Positions 22,950 to 35,306 are shown, counted from the first letter of the stretch. The stretch: 64,000 bases of DNA from Perognathus longimembris pacificus (GCF_023159225.1 NC_063167.1:71921798-71985797); one strand, 5' to 3'. Notes: a model not told the origin generated them from the letters alone. A program made the numbers and translations.

Positions 22950-23149
22950 CTGTGGGAGATGAGAAGATGGGGAAAATCTGATTTGAAACTAATTATAGGA
23001 CTCAAGACATTTTAAAAACAAGCAGATTATGATTTGGCCTACCTGAAACCATATAATATTTCAATTCCTTTCTAGAAATTATAGTCATCTTCTGGGAACT
23101 CATCTTCATTCTCTACGCTTAGGCAGAAATAAGGTAAATCAGTTTGTCT

Positions 23150-23390
23150 GTTTGTGCTGGTACTGAGACTTGAACTCAGGGCCTGGGATTTCTCCCTTAG
23201 CTTTTTGTCACTCAAATACCACTTAAGTGGTATTCTACCACTTAAGCCACAGCTCTATTTCCAGCTTTGTTCTGGTTAATGGGAAATAAAAGTCTTATAG
23301 ACTTTCCTGCTGAGCTGGCTTTGAATCATGATCCTTAGATCTCAGCCTCCTGAGTAGCTAGGATTACAGATGAGCCACCAGCACCCAGCT
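23150..23390 (-). mobile_element. 7SL/Geo SINE
   Basis: Inverted and complete; contains a local duplication of ACCACTTAAG words in the Geo module. Confidence 0.84.
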
Positions 23391-23404
23391 CCCTTTATCT
23401 TATT

Positions 23405-23505
23405 TATTTCATTTACATTTGGTGTGGGAGACTGAGCCTAGAGCCTCCCTCATAACTCATAGTAAGCATGTACTATACAACCCAGCCACACCCTTGGCCA
23501 CTATT
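23405..23505 (-). mobile_element. ID-like tRNA SINE fragment
   Basis: Inverted tRNA-like part with AGAGCCTCCCTCATAACTC and CAACCCAGCCACACCC; much decayed. Confidence 0.45.
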
Positions 23506-23724
23506 TCTTCTTTATTTCATTAAAGACAAAGACATATACTAGGCTCCAATATCAAATACATTTCAGGTTTTACAAATAAGGTCTGAAATGACAGTGAACT
23601 TAAATCTCTAGAATTAGTTAGCATACCATTTTGCTGTGTCCATGATAAGAGCTCTTATCACTGGGAAAAACCATCAACTTTTAATTTGGGAACCAGAAAA
23701 TAGGCTAAGAACTCAATTTTGCAG

Positions 23725-23945
23725 GGTGTCGGTGATTGGTGTGTGTAATTTTAGCTACCCAGTAAGCTGACACCTGAGGATTGAGGTTTGAAGCCAGCCT
23801 GGACAGAACAGGTTATAACCTGGACAGTTGATCTCCAATTAACCACCAAAAAGCTGGAAATGAAGGTATGGCTCAAGCAGCAGAGCACCAACCTTGAGTG
23901 GAAAAATGAATGAGAAGGCAAGCTCCCATTATCAGTACCAAAAAA
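23725..23945 (+). mobile_element. 7SL/Geo SINE
   Basis: Diverged; the 3' end is shortened after CCTTGAGTGG. Confidence 0.72.
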
Positions 23946-23949
23946 CAAA

Positions 23950-24392
23950 TAAGGAATGCAATCATGTCATTTGTAGGAAAATGGATAGAAATGAGATCCT
24001 CATGTTAAGTGAAAGAAGCCAAGTTCAAGAGGACGAAGATCACATAATTTCTCTTATAGGTAGAATCTAGACCTAGAACCTACCTATATGTATATGATAC
24101 ATGCACACATGTACATACAACATGTTTGTAACTGTGAGACTGGGAAGAAAAAGGGGAAGTGGCGAGAGGAAAGAGAATGATGTGGGGGAAGGAGAGATAG
24201 CTGAAATTCATCGAGTCGGTGTATGCAGTTGGTTTAATGAAACCCCCAGAAACCTGTAGAAAAACAGTGGGGTTTCTGAGACAGGGAAAGAGAAAGCAAC
24301 AGAGGGGGTTAATCTGCTCAAAGTACAATGTATTCACGTGTGAAATACCATGGTGAACCCTCTTCGTATAATTAATATACAGTCATGAAAAC
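23950..24392 (+). mobile_element. L1 ORF2 end plus 3' untranslated region
   Basis: The sequence begins with a degraded version of the ORF2 C-terminus (GKW-E then CTCATGTTAAGTGA), continues with a G/A-rich 3' untranslated region and ends in the L1-like TATAATTAATATAC motif. It has several stops. Confidence 0.65.
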
Positions 24393-24833
24393 ATCCGCTA
24401 CTTTCTACAAGGCATGTGAAGGCTTTGAAGACCAATAGGAGTGGAAATCAATAGCCCTGAAAACAGCCTCAAAAGAGGCTTGAAACTGAAATTGGTGTTG
24501 ACATTGGTGGGGGCTGCCTACCCTCGAGTTATCCAATTGCAGGAAGAAATGGAAGTAAAGTACTGCAAATTATCCAATTTCTCTTTCTCAGTTCAACTTC
24601 TTACAAGAAGTACAGCCATACTTTTTTTTTTTTTTTTTACCTGTGGGTTTGAACCATTGCCTGAGCTCAACTTGTTTAAATGTTAAGTTTACGTGTTGTC
24701 TCTTCTGCCAGTTAGTTGGAATAGGAGACTTCAAGACCAGTCATCCACAAATGGGGCTTCTTTGTGTCAATTATAACATGGTGAGTTCGAAATCACAGAA
24801 GAAAAGGAGCAAGACTTGTAAGTCAGGTGGCAT

Positions 24834-25276
<443 letters not shown>

Positions 25277-25459
25277 TCACATTGTCTTACAAATAAGTGA
25301 AGTTAAACAGACAGCAAGTGTTATCTTAAAGGATTGAAAATGCCTCAAGATTTAAAAAAAAAAGGGTGCAGGGGGCTTAGTTGTGATTCAGGATGCACAG
25401 GGCCTTAGGTGAAGAAGAAATCATAAAAGCCAACTGATATAAATATATATATAGTTGAT

Positions 25460-25685
25460 AGTTTTGTGCTGTTATGGGGCTTGAACTCAGGACTTTGCAT
25501 TCTAAGTTCTCTTGCTCAAGGCTGTGCATTCTACTGCTTGAGCCACGCTGAATGTCCAGTATTTTGCTGGTTAACTAGAGTCTCATGAACTTTCTGCCCA
25601 GGTCAGTTTCAAATTGTGATCTCCCAGGTCTCGGCCTCCTAAAGTAGTTAGTAACTATTTAGACATGAGCCACTGGCACCGGTGA
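25460..25685 (-). mobile_element. 7SL/Geo SINE
   Basis: Inverted, diverged, complete. Confidence 0.78.
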
Positions 25686-25821
25686 ATGTAATGTTCTCAG
25701 TCCTCTACATTAACATCCTTAGCTAGGCGTGACCAGTGTCTTCAACATCTCTACTGATAAGGTGTTTTCATGTTCTGGGCTCCCATTCCATTCCCTTCAC
25801 CTCCTCCCTGCCTGTTTCCTC

Positions 25822-26047
25822 ACTCAGGTACTGGGGTTTAAACTCAGGGCCTGAGTACTGTCCCTTGGTTTTGTGCTCAAGGCTGGTGTTATACCACTTG
25901 AGTCACTTCCAGTTTCAGTTCTTTGCTGGTTAATTGGAGATAAGAGTCTCACAAATTTTTCTGCCTGGCCTGACTTTCAACACTGATCCTCAGATCTCAG
26001 CTTCCTGAGAAGCTAGAATTATAGGCATGAACTACAAAAGCCCAACT
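25822..26047 (-). mobile_element. 7SL/Geo SINE
   Basis: Inverted and complete; followed by a CTTTCTCTCTTTCTC tract. Confidence 0.82.
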
Positions 26048-26212
26048 CTTTCTCTCTTTCTCTTTCTCCCTCCCCTCCCCAATGCACACACATAGGTCCC
26101 AAGTCCTTTCTGAGTCACTTAAATAGCTATAATTCCTTATGTGTGAGTAGGATAAAAAGGCACTAAACATCACATTAAAGCTTAAATTCTCTGCATTAAG
26201 AATGATCTAGAA

Positions 26213-26419
26213 GGGCTGGGAATATGGCTTAGTGGTAGAGTGCTTGCCTCACAAACATGGGGCCCTGGATTGGTTGGAGTCCTCAGCACCACATATATAG
26301 AAAAAGCCAGAAGTGGTGCTGTGGCTCAAGTGGTAGAGTGCTAGCCTTGAGCAAAAAGAAGTCAGGGACAGTGCTCAGGCCTTGAGTCCAAGCCCCAGGA
26401 CTGGCAAAAAAAAAAAAAA
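26213..26419 (+). mobile_element. IDL-Geo SINE
   Basis: Complete from GGGCTGGGAATATGGCTTAG to CCCAGGACTGGC plus A tail. Confidence 0.9.
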
Positions 26420-26525
26420 GAAAATAAGAATGACCTAGAAATTAGGAATCACTTTATCTTCCCACCATCCAAAGGGTGGTTATTTTATAGTTGCTAGTTC
26501 CTTCTCCTCTTCCATCTCCTTTTCT

Positions 26526-26739
26526 TTTCTTTTTTTTTTTTTTTTTGCCAGTCCTGAGGCTTGACTCAGGGCCTGAGCACTGTCCCTGGTCTTCCTTTTG
26601 CTCAAGGCTAGCACTCTGCCACTTGAGCCACAGCGTCACTTCTGTCTGGCTTTTTCTGTGTATGTGGTACTGAGGAATCAAACCCAGGGCTTCATGTATG
26701 CGAGGCAGACACTACCACTAAGCCACATTCCCAACCCCT
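26526..26739 (-). mobile_element. IDL-Geo SINE, inverted
   Basis: Lies about 110 bp from the previous copy in the opposite direction, so the two could pair in RNA. Confidence 0.88.
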
Positions 26740-26884
26740 CCATCTCCTTTCTTTTACCCCTTGCCCTCTTCCTTTCCCCTCATTCCCTTCTCCTTTCTTT
26801 CCCTTCCCTTCTTCCCTTTCCTCTTCTTCTTCTTCCCCCCTTGTATCCCCCTTCTTCTCTCTTTCTCCTTCCTCTCTCTCCTAT
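26740..26884. repeat. Polypyrimidine tract
   Basis: C/T-rich sequence with CTT and CCTTT units just beyond an inverted IDL-Geo copy. Confidence 0.85.
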
Positions 26885-27230
26885 CCTTTGAAGAAGAGGT
26901 CTAGTCAACAAGAAAATATAAGCTTCCCTCAATTTATTTTTGTTTGAATCAAAGCTAATCAAGTAACCAAACTTGGTAAAAATGGGACTAATCTTGGTTC
27001 TAGGCCACATTCTAACTGATGACCTAAATTTAAGTCCACTGGGGAGTCCCAGTCCTTCATCAACTGTAGCTTCTTTGTGTCCATATGATTCCCTTAAAAA
27101 GCAGACACTGTTGCCAACTCTACAAAGTGGCCCCAAATGTGTTCTTTGTGGGTTTGCAAAAGGAACATAAAGGAAAGGCGCTGAACCAGCCGGGGCTATT
27201 TTACTAGCAGAGAATTGCCATCTGGTGTGA

Positions 27231-27313
<83 letters not shown>

Positions 27314-27355
27314 CCTCCCTCTCTCCGTCCCTCCCTCCCTCCCCCTTTTCCTCCT
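27231..27355. repeat. (CT)n followed by CCCT tract
   Basis: About 39 uninterrupted CT units (27231-27309) then CCCTCCCT repeats; the longest dinucleotide run in the window. Confidence 0.97.
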
Positions 27356-28110
27356 TCAAGTTATAGAGAGGGAAGAGTTGTTTTTCATGCATTTGACCAG
27401 GAATCACTTTTAATGCCTTGCCAGTCACTGGGCCAAATCGCCCATCCTTTGTTCAAGATGCATTCGGGTTTCATTGAAGACAATGGCTTTGACAGCACTG
27501 TCCAAGAAAATTGACTATTTCTGCTATCCATAAACAGTTATCAGACACAAACAGTCACCCGGGATGTGAGCAAGAGGATTAGAGTTGCTTTCAATTATCA
27601 GGCAAAACCCATTCCCAGTAGAATGAATGCAGAGCTGAGCTTGGGCATGAAGAAGTGTGAAAGAATGCTCCTTCTTCCTTCCTGAGTTGGAGAAATGGAA
27701 TGAAAACACAGTAAAGACCACGGACATGTGGAAAGAGACCAGACAGCTCCCTCTCAAAACTCTGCTTCAAATGCTTGGCTTTGGTGCTACGCAAACGCTA
27801 GCCCATGTCACCACAACGCAAGCATTTTCCTTGGAGTAGATTTTTGTTTAGACATGTGGAATAAAACCTCATATTCTGTACAGATATTCCTGGTGTTTCC
27901 AAATTAGAATGCATCGGATTAATTCAAATTATCATCATATAGAGAAAGCAGGTAGTGGGCCAGAGGCAAGTGATCTTTTTTTCCCACAATGCATCTTTAA
28001 TAATTACATAAGAAAAGTATTATTTCAGGATTTGGCTTCTCTTCATATTCATGAAGAGAACGCTTTTTCTTCTATTGGAAGAAAAATGTGTTAGGCATTT
28101 TCACATACAT

Positions 28111-28315
28111 CATCCTAGCTACTCAGGAGCCTGAGATATGAGGATCAAGATTTGAAGCCAGCCTGGGCAGTAAAGTCCACAAGACTCTTATCTCCAATTA
28201 ACAAGCAAAGCGCCAGAGTAGAGGTGTGGCTCAAGTGGTAGAGCACCAGCCTTGAATGAAAAAGCTAAGGGACAGCACCCAGGCCCTGAATTTAAGCCCA
28301 AATACTGCCACAAAA
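28111..28315 (+). mobile_element. 7SL/Geo SINE, 5'-truncated
   Basis: Begins at CATCCTAGCTACTCAGG; ends at CAAATACTGCCAC. Confidence 0.8.
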
Positions 28316-28489
28316 CAAATGTTAGATATCTAAAAATAATATTTTCCTATGTGGTGAAGCCAGACAAAACAAGCACTGAAAAAGGAAGGGAGGTGACAAC
28401 CATCCACAAACAGCTCAGCAGTAGTAAGCAGAAAGGAGCAGAAGGTCTCTGACTAAATCGTGGTAATGAGTGAAGATGTGTGATTTTGT

Positions 28490-28592
28490 TGTTTGTTTGG
28501 GATTTAAACTCAGGGCCTGGGCACTGTCCTTGAGCTTTTGTGCTCAAGACTAACACTCTACCACTTGAGCCACAGCTCCATGTCTGGTGTAT
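28490..28592 (-). mobile_element. Geo module only
   Basis: Inverted 3' module without a recognisable head. Confidence 0.7.
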
Positions 28593-28861
28593 GTGTGTTC
28601 CTCAGTTACCAAAGTTTTCTCTGTCTTGTTCACTCCAGTAGAGGACAACCTGGCACACTGTATGTGCTCAGAAAGTGTTTGCTAAGGTCAGAACTCTGGA
28701 AAGGCTGCAGAAAGGGACAGGTAGAACTGGCAGCTGATCCCGACCAAAGCAAGTTCCAGGGATTGGAATAGAAACTAAATTTACAAAGAGATGAAGAGCA
28801 GGACCTAGATGCAAGATACGAGGGCAGACATACAAGAGGCTGAGCAGTGTCATATCTTGGG

Positions 28862-29028
28862 ATGGCGGCTGCTAGGATCTGAATGCTAGTTCTGCCACTT
28901 ACTAGCGAGTGACCCAGAGCAAGCAACTTAACCTTGCTGTGTCTCAGTTTTTCAAGCTCTACAATGAGATTAACCACAGTGCTGAGCATAGTACCTAACA
29001 CACAGTAAACCATCAGTACTTACTGACA
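28862..29028 (+). mobile_element. MIR SINE
   Basis: CTGCCACTTACTAGCGAGTG, CAACTTAACCTTGCTGTGTC and TCAGTTTTTCAAGCTCTACA give the MIR core and 3' region. Confidence 0.8.
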
Positions 29029-29034
29029 CTTTCA

Positions 29035-29290
29035 AGAAATACTTTTAACTTTTATTTTGAGGTAATTGTAGATTCATCTATAATTGTAAGAAATAACACT
29101 GGCATTTTGTATATCCTTCAGTCAGTTTCCCCCTTAGCAACGTTGTACATAACCACATACTTCAGTTTAATGTTACAACCAGGATATTATTCTGCATATT
29201 CTGTTTAGATTTCTCCAGTTTTGCATGCACTCATTATGCAGAAATGTTTGGCTTTATGCAGCTTAATCACATGTGTCAGACATTTGTTTT
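29035..29290. mobile_element. Ancient mammalian L1M-type fragment
   Basis: TTTTGAGGTAATTGTAGATTC, CAGTTTCCCCCTTAGCAACG and ACAACCAGGATATTATTCTG match the widely shared old L1M 3' sequence. It follows a MIR copy directly. Confidence 0.6.
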
Positions 29291-29463
29291 TTAAGAATAG
29301 AGATGGGGGTAACAGGGAGGGGCTAGAGAGTAAAGAAAATCAAGGTAGTTTAGACACTAGCAGTAGAAGAATCACTGAACACTGAGCAGAATGGAAAAGC
29401 CAATGTTCAATAGTCCTGAAGGAAGAGCTGGAATGCCCCCAACAAAGGTGAAAGAACAGGTGA

Positions 29464-29691
29464 CTGAGCCAGACACTGGGGGCTCACACCTGTAATCTTA
29501 GCTACTCAGGGGTCTGAGATGTGGCGGATCAAGGTTCAATGCCAACCTGGGAAGAGAAGTCTTCAAGACTGTAATTCCAATTGATCAGCAAAATGCTGGA
29601 TAGGAGGAATGGCTTAAGTGGTTGAGCACCAGCTGTGAGCAAAAAAGCTAAGAATACAAGGTCCTGAGTTCAAGCCCTGATACTGGTGCAT

Positions 29692-29692
<1 letters not shown>
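29464..29692 (+). mobile_element. 7SL/Geo SINE
   Basis: Complete, ending CCCTGATACTGGTGC before a CA run. Confidence 0.85.
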
Positions 29693-29740
<48 letters not shown>

Positions 29741-29785
29741 TTCTCTCTCATATACACACACAAACACACAAACACACACACACAC
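29693..29785. repeat. (CA)n, compound
   Basis: About 21 CA units, a short TTTCTCTCTC break, then CACAAACACA variants, at the tail of a SINE. Confidence 0.93.
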
Positions 29786-30606
29786 GGGGTAAGAAATATA
29801 CTACACTGGGCTTCTGGTTTTGACAGAGTCCGCAAAGCTGGTGTTGTGTGGGTGTCTTTGTGAGCGACAGGGAAGTGACATACAGTCTGTACTAGCGGGG
29901 AGCCCCGATATTTACCACGCTGTACTGAAGCCTTGCCAGGCCATACCATCCCAGACAGTAATCTGCTCAACCCAGCTCCTGACTCTGCTATTTTCCCATA
30001 TGCTTTGCCACCTTCTAATATACTTTATGTTTTTGCTTTCTATGAGTATACGTATATACAAAATATGAGTTAGGTTGATTCCTTGGCATTGGGAACACGA
30101 ATGTTTATTATGTCATTACCTGTAATTTTTTCCAAAAAATATTTTAATTCAGAAAGAGTACAGGAAAGCATGATTCTGCGATGCACAGCTGCTGGCCATG
30201 CGGCCCTCAGTCACCTGCTCAACAGGTAGCTGGATTAAATCCCTAAGGTACTCTCAATGTCCTCTAGGATCTTCCTATTGCCTGCACCCATGTTATCTTC
30301 CCAGGAAGGGGTCCTGTGAGTTTTACTTAAGACACTGGGAAGACTCTTCAGACTTGCAAGTTCCCCTTTATTGCTTCCTCTAGGAAACTAGCAATTTCAT
30401 GCTGAGTTATTTTTATTAGACTCATATCATCCCCATGACAAATCCTTTAACAAGAACCTTGTTTGGGGATCTGATTTTAATTAAAAGAGATCTGTATCAA
30501 TGATACACTCTCACTCTCCTCAACTGGCCTGCCTCTAGTCGAGACCTGTATGCCAGCGAATATCTGCCTGGACACAACTGGAGTTCCCTAAAGTTGTGAT
30601 CCAATA

Positions 30607-30720
30607 CTTCCGAAGTTGAGCAAGGCACGTCCATCATGAGCTTCGGGCTTATAAGTCACTGCCACCGAAATTCTATAGATTACACGGGATGTCAGGGAAT
30701 GCATTGCTCAACTTCAGAAG
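30607..30720. repeat. 20-bp inverted repeat around an 74-bp loop
   Basis: CTTCCGAAGTTGAGCAAGGC at 30607-30626 pairs with GCATTGCTCAACTTCAGAAG at 30701-30720, with two mismatches. The right arm runs directly into a tandem array built from the same words. Confidence 0.8.
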
Positions 30721-30795
30721 TTCCTTCCGAAGTTCAACTTCAAAAGTTCCTTCCGAAGTTCAACTTCAAAAGTTCCTTCCGAAGTTCAACTTCAA
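30719..30795. repeat. 26-bp tandem repeat, about 3 copies
   Basis: Units at 30719-30744 and 30745-30770 are identical, and 30771-30795 is a partial third. Each contains GAAGTTCAACTTC, an inverted repeat around a single central base. Confidence 0.9.
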
Positions 30796-31127
30796 CTTCT
30801 TTGTTCCTTCTGCCATTATACCCACCGGCTTTTGTTAGGCCATACTGGGTAACAAATGGCCCCAAGATTTAAGTGGTTTAAGGAAATTGTTTCTTTTCTA
30901 TTCACACTCCATAGTAATCTGTTGATTAGCTTAGTTTTTCCTTGTATTTACCTATCTTTTCATTCCAGCATCCAAAGTGAAGTAGTAGCCCCTTTCTGAT
31001 GTACCCCCTTTTCATGACAGAGGAAAAAGAGTAAGAGTGCCGAGACAAACAGGGGATAGCATTTTAAAAATTAGTCTCATAGATATAAAAAACAACACAG
31101 ATACAAAAAATGATAAGGAATTGAATT

Positions 31128-31370
31128 TGGCAGTACATCAGTGGCTCACGCCTGTAATCCTAGCTACTCAGGAAGGTGAGATCTGAGGATTGTGGTTTGA
31201 AGCCAGCTCAGGCAGGAAAATCTGTGAGATTCTTATCTCCAATTAACTACCCAAAAGCCAGAAGTGGGAGTGTGTCTCAGGCGGTAGAACACTAGCCTCA
31301 AGGAAGAAAAAAAAAAGCTCAGAGACAGTGCCCAGGCCTTGAGTTCAAACCTCAGGACTGGCACACACAA
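31128..31370 (+). mobile_element. 7SL/Geo SINE
   Basis: Complete, with an A-run insertion in the GAAGAAAAAAAAAAGCTCAG segment. Confidence 0.86.
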
Positions 31371-31484
31371 AAAAAGAAGCAAGCAAGCAAACAAACATCG
31401 AATCACTGGAGTAGACAACAATAGAGAAAGAAAGAACACGGGAGCTACAAAGCATTCATTAGACAAATAATGAAATGTCCGTAT

Positions 31485-31700
31485 CTACCAATCCTAATCT
31501 TGAATGTAAATGACTAATTCTCCAATCAAAAGACAGAATGGCTGAATGGATTTAAAAATAAAAAGCAAAGTCCAACTGTATACGGCCAACAGGAGACCCA
31601 CAATGGCTTTAAGGACACATCCAGCCTGAAAGCAAAAGCCCAGAAGCGATTCCACGCAAATAGTAGCTCAGAAGAGCAGGTAGGGGCATACTTCTGAGAA
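31485..31700 (+). mobile_element. Ancient L1 ORF2 endonuclease-domain fragment
   Basis: The translated words LNVN, SNQK, QETH and KDT, in that order, correspond to the L1 endonuclease region NVNGL-SPIKRH and QETHF. Frames are broken by stops and shifts. Confidence 0.6.
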
Positions 31701-31994
31701 AAGAACTTTCAGTGCCATCATGGTCCCTGCTTCCCATGGGCTGAGGGAGTCCATGGGTAAAGTCCACGTCAGTGGGAGGGGAGTTGCTCCTCTCCCAGGA
31801 TGCCTTGCCGGTCCCTCGGCACAGGGGACACATCCACCCAGTGGTCAGCAACCCTACCCTGAGGACTATGTCTCAAAATGGTACTTCCATTTCATAAAAG
31901 CAGTGAAATTACAAACAGAAGGAGAATGAAGAAGAGGAAAAGGATAAAGATTTAAGAAGAAAGAAAAGGGAAGAATTCTTTTTAAATGGGAGAC

Positions 31995-32228
31995 AAAATC
32001 TGGGTATTGATGGCTTACACTTGGAATCCTATCTACTCAGAAGAATGAGATCTGAGGATCAGAGTTAGAAGTCAGAAAAGCCCATGAGACTCTTACATCT
32101 AATTAACCAGCAGAAAGACGGAAGTATAGGTATGGTTAAAGTGATAGAGCACCAACCCTGAACAAAAAAAGCCAAGAGAGAGTCCAAGGCTCTGAGCTCA
32201 AGCCCCAGTACCAAAACACAAAAAATAA
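31995..32228 (+). mobile_element. 7SL/Geo SINE
   Basis: Diverged; short deletion around GAAGTCAGAAAAGCCCATG. Confidence 0.78.
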
Positions 32229-32698
32229 ATATGCAAAAGAAACAATACAGATTGTTTATGGCCACATCATATGAAATGAAGATTTAAACACATATGTAGG
32301 AATGATAAATATCAAATAGGTAGGGTGGTTACACCTCTGGGGAGCAGAGAACAGAATGAGAATTGAGTGAGCAATAAGAGAGTTTCTATTATATTTGTAA
32401 TGTTTTATTTCCATTTTAAAAAAAAAAAACATAAGCAAGTATTGCCCAAAGGTTAGCATTTCAAAAGGCAGTCATCCATCTTCATACTTTCTGAGTGGTT
32501 GCAATATTTGTTTAAAAAGCCTCATCCTACCTTTGCAAAAGAAAAAAAAAACCTTAAACAAGAAACTCTTCTGAAAATATTTTATTATTGAGGATAAAAA
32601 GAAGCATTGTCATAAACCTACTGTTCTTCTTCTAATCCTACTTTATCCTTATATAAATCCTTTATAATGTCAAGGAACATGGGGATGTGGGGGGGAAG

Positions 32699-32700
<2 letters not shown>

Positions 32701-32747
<47 letters not shown>
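32701..32747. repeat. (AT)n
   Basis: Uninterrupted AT run of about 23 units in WARS2 intron 2; self-complementary. Confidence 0.97.
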
Positions 32748-32749
<2 letters not shown>

Positions 32750-32827
32750 GGGGTACAGTGAACACACTATTTGCCAAGTGTGGCATATCATTTTATTTAA
32801 ATAAAATGGAAATTTGTTCCTATTCAT

Positions 32828-33289
32828 ACGACCAGATGCCGGTGCCTCATGTCTGTAATCCTAGCTACTCAGGAAGGCTGAGATCTGAGGACTGAGGTTT
32901 GAAGCCATCCCAGGGCTGATAAATCCATGAGACTTCCCCCTGCCCCCCACCAGTCCTGGGCCTTGAACTAAGGGCCTGAGCACTGTCCCTGGCTTCTTTT
33001 TTGCTCAAGGCTAGCACTCTACCACTTGAGCCACAGTGCCACTTCTGGCCATTTTCTATATATGTGGTGCTGAGGAATCGAACCCAGGGCTTCATGTAAA
33101 GGAGGCAAGCACTCTACCACTCGGCCATATTCCCAGCCCCTCATGAGACTCTTATCTCCAATCAACCAGCAAAAGCCAGAAGTGGAGCTGTGGCTCAAGT
33201 AGTAAAGCACCAGCCTTGAGCAAAAAAGCTAAGGGAGAATATCCTGTTCCTAAGTTCAAGCCCCATCATTGGTGCACGTGTGCATGTAT

Positions 33290-33290
<1 letters not shown>
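32828..33290 (+). mobile_element. 7SL/Geo SINE split by an IDL-Geo insertion
   Basis: The host SINE runs 32828-32934 and 33142-33290. The break is inside its CATGAGACTCTTATCTCC segment, which is duplicated as CATGAGACT on both sides. Confidence 0.9.
32935..33141 (-). mobile_element. IDL-Geo SINE nested in another SINE
   Basis: Inverted element from CCAGTCCTGGGCC to ATATTCCCAGCCCC. The 9-bp flanks CATGAGACT at 32926-32934 and 33142-33150 are the likely target duplication. Confidence 0.9.

Positions 33291-33291
<1 letters not shown>

Positions 33292-33342
<51 letters not shown>
33292..33342. repeat. (CA)n at a SINE tail
   Basis: About 25 CA units follow the nested SINE pair that ends near 33285. 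Confidence 0.95.
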
Positions 33343-33344
<2 letters not shown>

Positions 33345-33919
33345 TCCATACTCAAGGATGTTTCCAAAAGTACCAGAATAAAAGGAAGGCAACAGAGACT
33401 GTTGGATTTTAAGCCTTGTTTTCGCACCTTTAGGGAACTTTTGTTTGTGCACTGTGAACTAATTAAGTAAGATTCCTATGGCCAGTTCCTTTGGCCTTTA
33501 TTCAGAAACACATTCCCCTGGGGTCGTCTTTTATTTATTATCATTGATTTCAGTTTCCTGGGAAACAAAACAAAACTCTGATCAGAGAGCAAGTCCTCCT
33601 CCCAAAGCTGCAGATTCCACTCTGCCCCCTGGACTCCCCTGGACTGCTCTGGACCTCTGCAACTGCACGTCTGATGCTTTCCACAGTCCCAGCTTTCCTG
33701 GCCTCGGTAAAGAGCCAGTGCTGAAGGCTGAGTACCCGCTCTACCTCCCATCTGCAGGGCAACAAGGCTGCAGGAAGGCAACAAGGGAGGATGCCAGACC
33801 CGGGCCTCAGCCGGCTCTCGGTCTCAAACCGCACTTGGGCTGGCTGGAAATAAAAGACCATTGACTTTGGCATTCAGATGAAAACCTACGCCAAACACAC
33901 ACGCAGGAGTGCTCTCTTT

Positions 33920-33956
33920 CACACACACACACACACACGTATGCATGCATACACAT

Positions 33957-33991
<35 letters not shown>
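33920..33991. repeat. Two (CA)n runs around a palindrome
   Basis: (CA)9 and (CA)16 flank GTATGCATGCATAC, a perfect 14-bp palindrome, followed by ACATGT. Confidence 0.93.
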
Positions 33992-33992
<1 letters not shown>

Positions 33993-34375
33993 TTCAGAAG
34001 CAAGGATCTGGAAAATTCCCCACATATGGCAAACATATTTTTGAGGAAGCACCATGTCTACAGGCCAGTGGGAGAGAAAGAAAAAGAAAATAATAAGGGG
34101 GAAAAAACACTTCAATTGCTCCAAACTGCTGAGAAAGAATGTAAAAGATTGGAAATGAAAATTATTGGTAAAATCAGTGTCAGGAGAGAGCTAAATTCTT
34201 TCCCTACTTCAACTCATTACTAGGAGTTTTTTTTTCTGATGTACAATGATAACACATAGGAAAACTATCTTTATACTTTAACAGAAGGACATATTTATAA
34301 AAAGAATAGTTTTCTCTAGCTCACAATTTCAAAAATTCTTAATTTTACATTTTATGTTGTTTGTTTTGCTTGTTT

Positions 34376-34600
34376 TTGTGCTGGTACCAGGGTTTGAACT
34401 CAGGTCCTCACGCTCTCACTTGGCTTTCTTGCTCAAAGCTGGATACCATTTGGGCTTTATCTCCACTTGTGGGTTTTGGTGGCTAATTGGATATAATAGT
34501 CTTTCTGACTCCCTCCCGCTCCCCCACTTGGTTTCAATCCAAGATCCTCAGATCTCAGCTTCCTAAGTAGTTAGGATTTTAATAGTCCTGAGCCTGGCTA
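34376..34600 (-). mobile_element. 7SL/Geo SINE
   Basis: Inverted, diverged, with CTCCCTCCCGCTCCCCC replacing the usual middle. Confidence 0.78.
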
Positions 34601-35306
34601 AATTATCTGTTTTGTAAGTTAATGATTGATTTATCAAACTTTGTCAAAATAAAACTAGAAGATGTTCTTCAGCGAAGAGTAATTGGTAAGAGTAAATCAA
34701 ATCAGGGGCTCATTTAAAAAAAAAAACGATAAGAAGTCTCAATACCTTCATAATAGAGTGAAAGAAATGCTGGCCTCAAGCCCTCTGGGCTTTCTAAGGC
34801 CTAAGCTAATTTGAGGTTGAACTTTTTACTTGAGGGAGGTGCTGATATAGATGTCATAGAAATAAGATCGTGATGCGGAAAGGCGCCTGAGCCACCACCC
34901 TGTGAGATGAAGCATGGAGTGAATAGTAATACAATTGTCCAGGCTAGAGAGAAGGAGGGCACTGAGAATGCCCTAGTTCCCACGGCCCTGGGCCAGCAGC
35001 TCCTGAGGCAAGGGCATGAGAAGGGCGAGCAGGTAGGGGTGGAATGAAGTCTCTTACCCCAAAGGCACTAAAAGTGGTGCTGAGGGAAAGGGGGGACAAG
35101 GATGAACAGATGGATAGGTGGCCTGCCACCTATTGCTGTATGGTCTCAAGGGGCTAGGATTAGATCCCACACTGTAGCCTCTTTGACTATTAAACAGGCA
35201 GTTTAACAAGCAGAACATTAAAACACAGAAAGTTAAAACACATCTTAGCTAGATAAAGATGTGGTTATTAGCTACAGTCACCACACTGTACAGTAAGTAT
35301 GCCTTG

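Noticed and set aside
33478..33873. Overlapping frames of more than 100 codons on both strands
   Set aside because: Opposite-strand frames over a GC-rich patch without similarity to known proteins.
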